Notes under the pieces: generated by a model | The model's database searches: none | Seen by the model: only the letters and a program-made list of their open reading frames with translations | Told to the model about the DNA's origin: nothing | Shown: positions 7,982-15,603 of the stretch, piece after piece | How the letters are laid out: the number at the start of each line of letters is the position of its first letter | Position numbering within the stretch: position 1 is the stretch's first letter | Made by a program: the position numbers and the translations under genes | Assembly (NCBI GenBank): GCA_903911205.1 | Contig: CAIWCL010000387.1 | Location: forward strand, 1 to 38,484 | Length of the DNA: 38,484 nt | DNA from: an uncultured bacterium | Lineage (GTDB): Bacteria > Planctomycetota > Phycisphaerae > Phycisphaerales > SM1A02 | Direction: 5' to 3'

Positions 7982-9826
7982 ATGCCCGTCCGCATGACCG
8001 GCTTCGCGACGTGGCTCTCGAATCTTCTGCCGACGAACCCGATTGCAGTCCGAATTGTCTCGGGCGGCTCGAAGCGGTCGCGGCATCTGCTGCTCCGGTC
8101 GGGCTACCTCGCGATCATGATCGTGATCCTGCTTCTCGGGCTCCTCGGCGGCGACGGATCGATGAAGCAGCTCGCAACTCGAGGTGCAGGGGCCTTTTCT
8201 GTCGTCAGTTTCGGACAGGTGCTTCTGATCTGTGTCCTGACGCCAATTTTCATGGCGGGAGCGATCGTCCAAGAAGCAAGCCCGCGGACCTGGGACATCC
8301 TCCTGACGACCCCACTTGGGAACCTCCAGATCGTCCTTGGGAACCTCTTCGGGCGGCTGTTCTTCATCCTTGCGCTCTTGCTGTCGACGCTGCCGCTCTT
8401 CGTGCTCACGCAGTTCTTCGGCGGTGTCCCCGGTGGCGCGATCCTGACGAGTTATGCGATTGCCGCGTCGAGCGCGCTGGTGGTCGCCACCACGGCGGTC
8501 ACGCTCTCGGTCACCCGAAGTGGTGGGAAGCGCGCGGTGCTCGTCTTCTACGCCGCGGTCGTGATGTACCTCTTCGCGACGTACGCAGCCGACGCGTACT
8601 TCCGGACGCAGGCGAACATCGGTGTCGGTTCCGGGGCGACGCGCACAACGATTCTGACCGCATTCAACCCGTTCCTCGCCCTCGAGAGTTCGCTGCAATC
8701 GACGAGCTATGTCGCGTACTCACAGAGTGACGTGGCATTTCTGCCGCTCGCGCCGCTGTATACGAATCCCGCCGCGAGTTTCTGCGTGATCTGCGTACTC
8801 GCGAGTCTCGCCATGATGATCTGGTCGACGTTGCGCTTGCGTGTCATCGGGACGCGCGGGCCGCGTGTGAGTTGGTGGAAAGCGGCGCTCGGGGCGGGGG
8901 CCGGCGCGATGGGGACGCGCGAGTCGCGTCGCGTCGGTGCAAATCCGATCGCGTGGCGCGAGCGGATGCTGCGAACGCAGTCACTCGGTGGGCTCTTCGG
9001 ACGATGGATCTTCCTCGGCCTCGGAGCGTGCGTCGGCTTTGTTCTCTGTGGTCTGCACCGCGGTGGCACAATCGATTCGGCCGAACTTCGCCTCGCGCTC
9101 CTAGGAGTCGTGGGCGCTGAAATCGTGGTGGTGCTTCTGACCGCGGTGAGCCTCAGCGCAACAGCGGTGAGCCGCGAGCGCGAAGATGGCACCCTCGACA
9201 TTCTCCTGACGACACCGATTCAGCCCGGACCCTATCTCGCGGGCAAATTGACGGGCATCGTGCAGTTCCTGATCCCGATGCTCGCGGTTCCGTTCGTGAC
9301 ACTTGGTTCCGTCGCGATCTACGTGCTTGCGAACGGCTTTGGTGCGAAGCAGGGGGTCACCATCACAGAGCAGGTCAACCTCGCGACGGTGAGTATGCCG
9401 ATCGTTCTTCCTGAGGGCGCGGTGCTGGTCCTCGTGAATCTCGTGGCGGCGACGAGCTTCGCGATCATGATTGGCTTGCAGTGGTCGCTGCGCACGAAGG
9501 GCACGATCGGCTCAGTGATGGCCGCCATCGGGATTTTGGGCGTCATCGGGCTTGTCTTGGGCGGGTGTGCGGCCGCGTTCGGGAGCAGCGTTCCCTATGT
9601 TGGGGCGGCGATGGCCGCAATGAGCCCGCTCAATGTGCTCTACGCGACGGTCAACCCTGCTGCCGCGATCAGCGCAAGCGTCGAGAATCTGCCCGCGGCG
9701 CGCACGAGTCTCATCGTCGGCACGATCGCGTCGGCCATCGCCTTCTCCGCGATCTGCTTCGCGATGCACGCGGCGATGAAGAAGAACTTCATGATGACTG
9801 TCCGCCGACTTGCGGGTACGAATTGA
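7982..9826 (+). CDS. ABC-2 type transporter permease with internally duplicated halves
   Basis: A 614-residue polytopic membrane protein made of two similar halves. Each half carries an amphipathic motif ('TWDILLTTPL' near residue 103, 'TLDILLTTPI' near residue 403) preceding several transmembrane helices, the signature of ABC-2 permeases of the ABC2_membrane_2 type. The repeat spacing of about 300 residues suggests a fused pair that replaces a homodimer. It would export an unknown substrate with a separate ATPase; none is encoded in this window. The start is uncertain: AAGG/TAGG lies at 7974-7981, so ATG 7982 (MPVRMTG) is very close to it and ATG 7994 (MTGFATW) is a fair alternative; a longer frame back to 7736 has no hydrophobic or conserved content. 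Confidence 0.85.
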   Translation: MPVRMTGFATWLSNLLPTNPIAVRIVSGGSKRSRHLLLRSGYLAIMIVILLLGLLGGDGSMKQLATRGAGAFSVVSFGQVLLICVLTPIFMAGAIVQEASPRTWDILLTTPLGNLQIVLGNLFGRLFFILALLLSTLPLFVLTQFFGGVPGGAILTSYAIAASSALVVATTAVTLSVTRSGGKRAVLVFYAAVVMYLFATYAADAYFRTQANIGVGSGATRTTILTAFNPFLALESSLQSTSYVAYSQSDVAFLPLAPLYTNPAASFCVICVLASLAMMIWSTLRLRVIGTRGPRVSWWKAALGAGAGAMGTRESRRVGANPIAWRERMLRTQSLGGLFGRWIFLGLGACVGFVLCGLHRGGTIDSAELRLALLGVVGAEIVVVLLTAVSLSATAVSREREDGTLDILLTTPIQPGPYLAGKLTGIVQFLIPMLAVPFVTLGSVAIYVLANGFGAKQGVTITEQVNLATVSMPIVLPEGAVLVLVNLVAATSFAIMIGLQWSLRTKGTIGSVMAAIGILGVIGLVLGGCAAAFGSSVPYVGAAMAAMSPLNVLYATVNPAAAISASVENLPAARTSLIVGTIASAIAFSAICFAMHAAMKKNFMMTVRRLAGTN

Positions 9827-9864
9827 GTGAATTTGGAGACGCCGACGCGCGTCTTCGCATCCAC

Positions 9865-9915
9865 GCGCTCCATCCAAGCGCTCCATCCAGGCGCTCCATC
9901 CAGGCGCTCCACGCG
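9865..9915. repeat. 13-bp tandem repeat, nearly four copies
   Basis: Units GCGCTCCATCCAA/G occur at 9865-9877, 9878-9890 and 9891-9903, and a diverged partial copy follows at 9904-9915. The array fills the gap between the ABC permease stop (9826) and the DUF4139 start (9959). It is not a multiple of three, consistent with a non-coding location. Confidence 0.9.
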
Positions 9916-9958
9916 TTGCTGTTCGGCTGACACAACACCCCACCTTTGGAATCTGCTC

Positions 9959-11491
9959 ATGCTCTCGACATCGCTCGCTTTCATCGCCGCAAGCACTCTT
10001 TCGCACGCCGCCCTCGCACCGCGAACTGAAACGGAGAAACCAAGCGAAGGCACGTCGCTCACGGTGTACTCGTCGGCCGATCCCGCGGGATTCGACCCGC
10101 AGCAGTTCGTGCAGCAGCAGCGATCGAGCGGCATGGACAATGTGTGGGGTGTGCCAGGCTTTGGCGTGGTGAAGTCCGTGCGGAAGCTTGCCATTCCGAA
10201 GGGGCGCGGCGAACTGGCGTTCACCGATGTCGCTGCGTGGATCGATCCGACGACGGTCTCGTTCGTCGATCTTGATGACGCGAAGACCACGGTGCTCGAG
10301 CAGAACTTCCAGTTTGATCTCGTCAGTCCATCCAAGTTGATGGAGCGCTTTCTGAATCGCGAAGTCGCGCTCGCAGTGCCGCTCGGTGAAGGCGTTTCGA
10401 ATGTCACGGGCACGCTGCTCTCGGCGAATCAGGGCCAAATCGTGCTGCAAACCGCGCAGGGCGTGAAAATCGTGCCGATGGCGGGCGCGCAAGTACTGCT
10501 CGGTGAATTGCCGGGCGGGCTCCTGACGAAGCCAACGCTCGTTTGGAAGCTCGCGAGTGAATCGGGTGGAGAACATCTCGTCCGAACGACGTATCAGACC
10601 GCCGGGATGACCTGGCGCGCGGATTACAACATCGTGCTCGACGATGCCGATCGCTCGGGTGCGATCACGGCATGGGTCACGCTCATGAATCTGTCGGGTG
10701 CGTCGTACAACGACGCAGAGTTGAAACTCGTCGCGGGCACCGTGAACAAGATCCAACCGCGCATCGGGAGCGGGATGGCGCGCGGTATGCGCATGGAGGC
10801 GATGGCGATGGCCGATGCTGCGGGAGGGTTCGAGGAAAAGGAATTCAGCGACTTCCATCTCTACACCTTGCCGCGCAAGACCGACGTCCTGCAGAACTCC
10901 ACGCAGCAAATCGCGCTCTTCCCGCCGGTGTCCGGCTTCAAGGTGAAGCGCGAACTCATGTTTGATTTCGCGGGCGGCATGATGGCGCCCGGCGCGCCGA
11001 TTCTCGATCGCGACTTCGGTGTCGCGACGAAGCAGAATCCTGCGATCCTCGTTTCGTTTGAGAACAAGAAGGACAACAGTCTCGGCATGCCGCTGCCCGC
11101 AGGCAAAATTCGAGTCTACAAAGAAGACTCGGCCGACGGTACGCTGGAGTTCGTGGGCGAGGATCTCATTGCGCACACGCCGCGCAACGAAACGGTGAAG
11201 ATCCGACTCGGCGAGGCGTTTGACGTGGTCGGCGAGCGCACGCGCACGGACTTCACCATCGACAACGCAGCGAAGCGCATGACGGAGACCTTCCGTATCG
11301 AGGTGCGCAACCAGAAGTCGTCGGCGCAGAAGGTGCGCGTACTCGAGCGGCTCTACCGCTGGACGAATTGGAAGATCGAGAACCAGAACACGCCGTTTGA
11401 GAAGCTCGATTCGGGGACGGTGGCGTTCGAACTCGATGTGCCAAGTGAGGGCAAGAAGACGATCGAGTACAAGGTGACGTACACGTGGTGA
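9959..11491 (+). CDS. Exported DUF4139 domain-containing protein
   Basis: A 510-residue protein beginning with a short signal peptide (MLSTSLAFIAASTLSHAALA). The C-terminal half carries the features of DUF4139: 'YQTAGMTWRADYNIVL', 'IRVYKED', 'DFTIDNAAKRMTETFRIEVRN' and the closing 'LDVPSEGKKTIEYKVTYTW'. The domain is a beta-rich region of unknown function in secreted proteins; no catalytic motif is evident. A Met-rich stretch (GMARGMRMEAMAMADAAG) lies mid-protein. The chosen ATG at 9959 has a weak GGA nine bases upstream; the frame extends back to 9827 but that part is mostly the translated 13-bp repeat. It probably lies in the periplasm or at the cell surface. Confidence 0.82.
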   Translation: MLSTSLAFIAASTLSHAALAPRTETEKPSEGTSLTVYSSADPAGFDPQQFVQQQRSSGMDNVWGVPGFGVVKSVRKLAIPKGRGELAFTDVAAWIDPTTVSFVDLDDAKTTVLEQNFQFDLVSPSKLMERFLNREVALAVPLGEGVSNVTGTLLSANQGQIVLQTAQGVKIVPMAGAQVLLGELPGGLLTKPTLVWKLASESGGEHLVRTTYQTAGMTWRADYNIVLDDADRSGAITAWVTLMNLSGASYNDAELKLVAGTVNKIQPRIGSGMARGMRMEAMAMADAAGGFEEKEFSDFHLYTLPRKTDVLQNSTQQIALFPPVSGFKVKRELMFDFAGGMMAPGAPILDRDFGVATKQNPAILVSFENKKDNSLGMPLPAGKIRVYKEDSADGTLEFVGEDLIAHTPRNETVKIRLGEAFDVVGERTRTDFTIDNAAKRMTETFRIEVRNQKSSAQKVRVLERLYRWTNWKIENQNTPFEKLDSGTVAFELDVPSEGKKTIEYKVTYTW

Positions 11492-11605
11492 TCGTCGGCG
11501 CGACACGCGCGGCAGCGGATCGCCGCACGGCTGGTTTACGCGCGCCCAACAGAGTGCTCGCGCGATCTTGACGCGTCGCCAATAGATCGCTGAACTCCTT
11601 CCACG

Positions 11606-11635
11606 AACCTCCAGGCTTCACCCTGGAGGTTTTTT
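11606..11635 (+). promoter_or_regulatory. Terminator-shaped hairpin containing the downstream ribosome binding site
   Basis: A perfect 10-bp stem (11606-11615 with 11622-11631) closes a 6-base loop, and T residues run from 11630 to 11635, immediately before the ATG at 11636. The descending arm contains GGAGG (11625-11629), six bases before the start, so the same structure looks like a rho-independent terminator and also hides the Shine-Dalgarno. It may simply end the DUF4139 transcript (stop at 11491), or act as an attenuator or translational switch. Confidence 0.75.
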
Positions 11636-14599
11636 ATGAGATCGATGTTCCTCGTTGCCGCTGTCGCTTCAGCCGCGTTCACGGCTGATTCCACCTTCGC
11701 AGGTGGACCTTCCATCACGCTCAACAAACTCGCGAGCACGCCACGCGCTGGCTACGACGTTGCGGGCGCCGAAATCGTTGCATTCGATGCCACGACAAAT
11801 CGCGCGTTCGTCGTCAACGGTCTCACCAACGCGATCGACATCTTCGATCTCCAGATTCCTGGCTTCCCTGTTTCGGAAGGCGCGATCTCGCTGCTTCCGT
11901 ACGGTGGCGGCGTGCAAAGCGTGGCCGTGAAGAACGGCAAGCTCGCGTGCGCCGTGCAAGGTGTTGCGAAGACGGATCCGGGCTACGCGGTGTTCTTCGA
12001 TACCGACGGAACTTTCCTCGCGAGTGTCATGGTCGGCGCGTTGCCCGACATGATCACATTCACGCCTGACGGCACGAAGGCCATCACGGCGAACGAAGGC
12101 GAACCGTCCACCACCTATGCAATCGATCCAGAAGGCTCGATCAGCATCATCGATGTGAGTGGCGCGACGATTACGCAAGCAAACGTTACGACGCTCGGCT
12201 TCAACGGCCTCCCTGCAGGCACGATTGATCCGTCGATCCGCGCGTTCGGCCCAGGTAGCCCGACGATCGGCCAAGATCTTGAACCTGAGTACGTTGTCGT
12301 GTCGGCCGACGGCTCGACGGCGTGGGTTTCGCTGCAAGAGCACGCTGCGCACGCGGTGGTCGATCTCACGATCCCAGCAATCACCGCGGTACGGCCCTTC
12401 GGCACGAAGAATCACGGCGCGGGTACGCCAAGCCTCACGGCCGCGACCTTCAACAATCCTCCGGTGCTCGGCACAACCGCCGCTGGTCAAGACATTCTCC
12501 TCGGCGGTTTCAGCGGTCTTTGGATCGACTCCGTCAACGCAGCAACAGGTGTCATTACCTTCTGGGCGAACACCGATCGCGGCCCGAACCTCGAGCCAGT
12601 GAACGTCGACGGTGACGCAGCACTTGAGCGTCCTTTCGCGTTGCCCGGTTTCCAACCGCGCATCGTGCAGTTCACCTACGACCCCGCAACGAGCGCGCTC
12701 GCGTTCACGGGCACCATCTTGCTGCGCAAGCCCGATGGCTCGCCGATGACGGGCCTGCCGAACATCCAAGGCGTTGGCACCGGTCTCGCGTACACCGACG
12801 AGCAACCGATCGACCTCTTCGGCAACACGATTCCGAACGATCCATTCGGTGGTGATCTCGAAGGCGTCGCGCGCACCGCGGACGGCAATATCTGGATGTG
12901 CGATGAGTACCGTCCTGCGCTCTATAAGTTTGACGCGACTGGTCTGATGCTCGATCGCTTCGTGCCCGCGGGATCGAACGCGTTCGGCGTCAATGTCGGC
13001 ACCGAAGCGTTCCCTGCGGTCTACGCGCAGCGCCGCGACAATCGCGGTTTCGAAGCGATCGCGGTGTGGGACAACTTCGTCTACTGCTTCGTGCAGAGCC
13101 CACTTGATAACCCAGACGTTGCAAACGATGCCAACTCGAAGACGTCGCGCAACACGCGCATCGCGAAGTTCAACACGGCGACGAACACCGTCGTTGCGGA
13201 GTACATCTACGTCCTCGAAGGTGGACAGAGCGACAAGATCGGTGACGCCTGCGCGTTCGCGCCGGGCAAGTTCCTTGTCGTCGAGCGTGATAGCTCGGTC
13301 GGCTCGTCGTCCCTCAAGAAGATCTTCCAGATCGATCTCGCAGGCGCGACTGATGTTTCGACGCTTCCCCCAGCGATCGCTGGCCCCGGAGGCACCCTCG
13401 ACAAGATGACGCCCGCGCAACTTGCAGCGGCAGGCATCGTGCCAGTGTCGAAGCAAGTGCACGTCGATCTCGCAGCGGTTGGTTACGCGAACTACGGCGA
13501 CAAGGTCGAAGGTCTTGCGATGCGCGATCCGGCGACGCTGTTCGTCATCAACGACAACGATTTCCGCATGCCGCTCACGTTTGATCTCGCGACGGGTACG
13601 TTCCCAGTGAACGCCTCCGCAGTGCCAACGACGCTCGGCATGATCACCTTCTCGGGCAATGGTCTCGATCCAAGCGATCAAGACGGCGTGAATCGCATCG
13701 CCGGCTGGCCAGTTGAAGGCGCGTACCAAGCCGACGGCATGGCCTCGTTCGTTTCGGGTGGCCAGCAGTACTACGCCACCGCAAACGAAGGCGACTCGCG
13801 TGAGTGGGGCACCTTCGTCGATCTCACCACGATCTCTTCGGCGACCGTCACGCTCGACAAGCAACTCTTCCCCGGCCGCGATTGGTTGAAGGTCAACACG
13901 CGTCTTGGTCGACTCCAAGTTCGCAAGGATCTTGGCGACCTCGATGGTGACGGCGACTGGGATCGCATCGTCGCGATCGGTTCGCGTGGCATCGCGATTT
14001 GGAACGCGAGCGGCGCGCGCGTGTGGGATTCGGGCGACTTCTTCGAGCAGTACACCGCGACGCAGTTCCCGCTGAACTTCAACGCAAGCAACACCAACAA
14101 CACGCGCGACAACCGCAGCCGTGCGAAGGGCCCAGAGCCGGAAGGCGTGGCGTTCGGCGAGATCGGCGGTCGTCCGTATCTCTTCGCGATTTGCGAGCGC
14201 GTCGGCGGCATCTTCGCCTACTCGGTCGACAATCCAGCTGCGCCTGTCTTCGAGGGCTACATCAATTCGCGTGACTTCGCGTTCGCTCCGAATACTGCTG
14301 GCGCCGGCGACCTCGGTCCTGAAGGCATCGCGTTTGTCTCCGAGAGCGACAGCCCGACTGGCAAGGCACTGCTGCTCGTGGCACACGAAATCAGTGGCAC
14401 GCTTGCGATCTACGAGGTTGCACGCGTGTGCGATACGCCGGGCGACATCAACGCCGATTGCATCGTCGATGCCGCGGACCTCGGCGAGTTGCTTTCGCAG
14501 TGGGGCGCATGCGGCAAGGGTGCGTGCAGCGCAGACCTCGACGCCGATGGCGAAGTCGGCGCGTCCGACCTTGCGATTCTGCTCTCGAACTGGGGTTGA
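11636..14599 (+). CDS. Secreted choice-of-anchor-I-type protein with phytase/esterase-like insert and C-terminal dockerin repeats
   Basis: A 987-residue exported protein (signal peptide MRSMFLVAAVASAAFTADSTFAGG). Residues 35-250 match choice-of-anchor I proteins: 'AEIVAFDATTNRAFVVNG', 'ALPDMITFTPDGTKAITANEGEP', 'DLEPEYVVVSADGSTAWVSLQE'. From about 276 to 645 the sequence becomes esterase-like phytase (PF13449 type): 'GGFSGLWID', 'NTDRGPN', 'LEGVARTADGNIWMCDEY', 'DNRGFEAIAVWD', 'DKVEGLAMRDPATLFVINDND'. The first family then resumes: 'NGLDPSDQDG', 'QADGMASF', 'YYATANEGDSREWG', 'KGPEPEGVAFGEIGG'. Residues 935-987 form two dockerin-like calcium loops (GDINADCIVDAADL; ADLDADGEVGASDL) ending in LSNWG. 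A phosphoesterase role is suggested only by family resemblance. Its start lies behind the hairpin at 11606-11635. Domain boundaries are by eye. Confidence 0.85.
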   Translation: MRSMFLVAAVASAAFTADSTFAGGPSITLNKLASTPRAGYDVAGAEIVAFDATTNRAFVVNGLTNAIDIFDLQIPGFPVSEGAISLLPYGGGVQSVAVKNGKLACAVQGVAKTDPGYAVFFDTDGTFLASVMVGALPDMITFTPDGTKAITANEGEPSTTYAIDPEGSISIIDVSGATITQANVTTLGFNGLPAGTIDPSIRAFGPGSPTIGQDLEPEYVVVSADGSTAWVSLQEHAAHAVVDLTIPAITAVRPFGTKNHGAGTPSLTAATFNNPPVLGTTAAGQDILLGGFSGLWIDSVNAATGVITFWANTDRGPNLEPVNVDGDAALERPFALPGFQPRIVQFTYDPATSALAFTGTILLRKPDGSPMTGLPNIQGVGTGLAYTDEQPIDLFGNTIPNDPFGGDLEGVARTADGNIWMCDEYRPALYKFDATGLMLDRFVPAGSNAFGVNVGTEAFPAVYAQRRDNRGFEAIAVWDNFVYCFVQSPLDNPDVANDANSKTSRNTRIAKFNTATNTVVAEYIYVLEGGQSDKIGDACAFAPGKFLVVERDSSVGSSSLKKIFQIDLAGATDVSTLPPAIAGPGGTLDKMTPAQLAAAGIVPVSKQVHVDLAAVGYANYGDKVEGLAMRDPATLFVINDNDFRMPLTFDLATGTFPVNASAVPTTLGMITFSGNGLDPSDQDGVNRIAGWPVEGAYQADGMASFVSGGQQYYATANEGDSREWGTFVDLTTISSATVTLDKQLFPGRDWLKVNTRLGRLQVRKDLGDLDGDGDWDRIVAIGSRGIAIWNASGARVWDSGDFFEQYTATQFPLNFNASNTNNTRDNRSRAKGPEPEGVAFGEIGGRPYLFAICERVGGIFAYSVDNPAAPVFEGYINSRDFAFAPNTAGAGDLGPEGIAFVSESDSPTGKALLLVAHEISGTLAIYEVARVCDTPGDINADCIVDAADLGELLSQWGACGKGACSADLDADGEVGASDLAILLSNWG

Positions 14600-14627
14600 A
14601 TCGCCCAAGTTCCCGTTTGATTTCCCG

Positions 14628-14667
14628 CGCGGCGGGTGGCTTTCGGGCCGCCCGCCGCGTGGCGTTT
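14628..14667 (+). terminator. Terminator between convergent genes
   Basis: Arms 14628-14640 and 14647-14659 make a 13-bp GC-rich stem (one U-G pair on the plus strand) around a 6-base loop, followed by TGGCGTTTT. The T tract is short and displaced, so efficiency is uncertain. It lies between the plus-strand stop (14599) and the rsmA stop (14676); the minus-strand side lacks a T run. Confidence 0.65.
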
Positions 14668-14675
14668 TGCGGCGC

Positions 14676-15485
14676 TCACCCGCGCCACAGTCGCACGAGA
14701 TCAGCGACCGCGAGCGTTTCAGGTCGTTGCGTCGGTTCGATGCCGTCGGGCCACGTGCGCGCGCGGCCGAGGATCGCGCCGAGTTGCTTGCGGCGTTTCG
14801 AGAAGAGTGTGTGCACGAACGCGCCGAACGCGTCGGCCTCGTCGCGTGCGATGGCAGGCGTGGCACGCGGGCGCAACGCAAGCATCGCGCTCGTCACATC
14901 TGGCGATGGCCAAAAGCAGCCCGGCGCGAGCACCGCGACTTGCTCGACTTCGCAAAACGCCTGCACGAGAATCGTCAGCGGGCCATACTCGCCGCCGCCA
15001 GGTTGCGCGCGCAAACGATCGCCGACCTCTCGTTGAATCGTGACAAATTGTCCGCGGCAGTTGGGTACTGAAGCGCAAATCGCCATGACTGGGCTCGCCG
15101 CTTGGTACGGAAGATTCGCAACGAGCGTGAACTCCCTCGAAGCGATGCGCGCGAGTGCCTCGGCGTTGAGCGCGCGCTTTCCGTCGAGACAATCGCCTTC
15201 GATCAGGGTGAACCGCGGATGCGCGCCAAGTCGCTCGCGCAGAATCGCGGCCATGTCGCGGTCGAGTTCGATCGCGATCAATTCCGCGCCGCGTGCGAGA
15301 ATTTCTTCGCTCATCGTGCCAGTGCCGGGGCCGATCTCAAGGACCAACGAGCCCTCGTGAATGCCGCTCACGTCGACAAGGCGTCGAAGCAGGTTGTGGT
15401 CGACGAGAAAGTTCTGCCCGAAACGATGCTTCGGTGAGATTCCACGCGCGGCGAGAAGGTCCTTGATCTCAGACTGCGTTTGCAC
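14676..15485 (-). CDS. rsmA: 16S rRNA (adenine(1518)-N6/adenine(1519)-N6)-dimethyltransferase
   Basis: RsmA/KsgA uses S-adenosylmethionine to dimethylate two adjacent adenines near the 3' end of 16S rRNA during 30S maturation. The sequence shows 'KHRFGQNFLVDHNLL' at the N-terminus, the SAM loop 'LEIGPGTGTMSEE', 'AIELDRDMA', the catalytic motif 'NLPYQAASPV', 'QREVGDRL', and the C-terminal 'FSKRRKQLGAIL'. The second position of the usual NLPYN is Gln here. I place the start at a GTG (15483-15485), giving 269 residues, the normal family length; the open frame runs to 15728 but overlaps the upstream gene and terminator. Translation signals are weak. Family identification is secure, start less so. 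Confidence 0.93.
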   Translation of the reverse strand: MQTQSEIKDLLAARGISPKHRFGQNFLVDHNLLRRLVDVSGIHEGSLVLEIGPGTGTMSEEILARGAELIAIELDRDMAAILRERLGAHPRFTLIEGDCLDGKRALNAEALARIASREFTLVANLPYQAASPVMAICASVPNCRGQFVTIQREVGDRLRAQPGGGEYGPLTILVQAFCEVEQVAVLAPGCFWPSPDVTSAMLALRPRATPAIARDEADAFGAFVHTLFSKRRKQLGAILGRARTWPDGIEPTQRPETLAVADLVRLWRG

Positions 15486-15523
15486 GCACGCATCGTACGA
15501 GACCTTGCGACGATGGTTGATCT

Positions 15524-15559
15524 GACAAATGAAACAGGCCCAGCGCGAGCCGGGCCTGT
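15524..15559 (-). terminator. Likely terminator of the cytochrome gene
   Basis: An 8-bp stem (15534-15541 with 15552-15559) closes a 10-base loop; in minus orientation it is followed by TTTCATTTG. It begins about 45 bases after the cytochrome stop and lies upstream of rsmA. The T tract is interrupted, so this is a moderate candidate. Confidence 0.55.
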
Positions 15560-15603
15560 GAAAGTGCCTCTGATGCAGCGCGATCAGCGCGAACGACTCA
15601 CAC

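Noticed and set aside
9512-11506. Long minus-strand open frame opposite the ABC permease end and DUF4139 gene
   Set aside because: Composition is His/Arg-rich with no domain or signal; the plus strand explains the region.
11669-14881. A 1070-codon open frame antisense to the phytase-like protein gene
   Set aside because: The sense frame has a signal peptide, recognisable domains and dockerin repeats; the antisense translation is Arg/Ala/Val-rich without motifs and is a codon-bias shadow.
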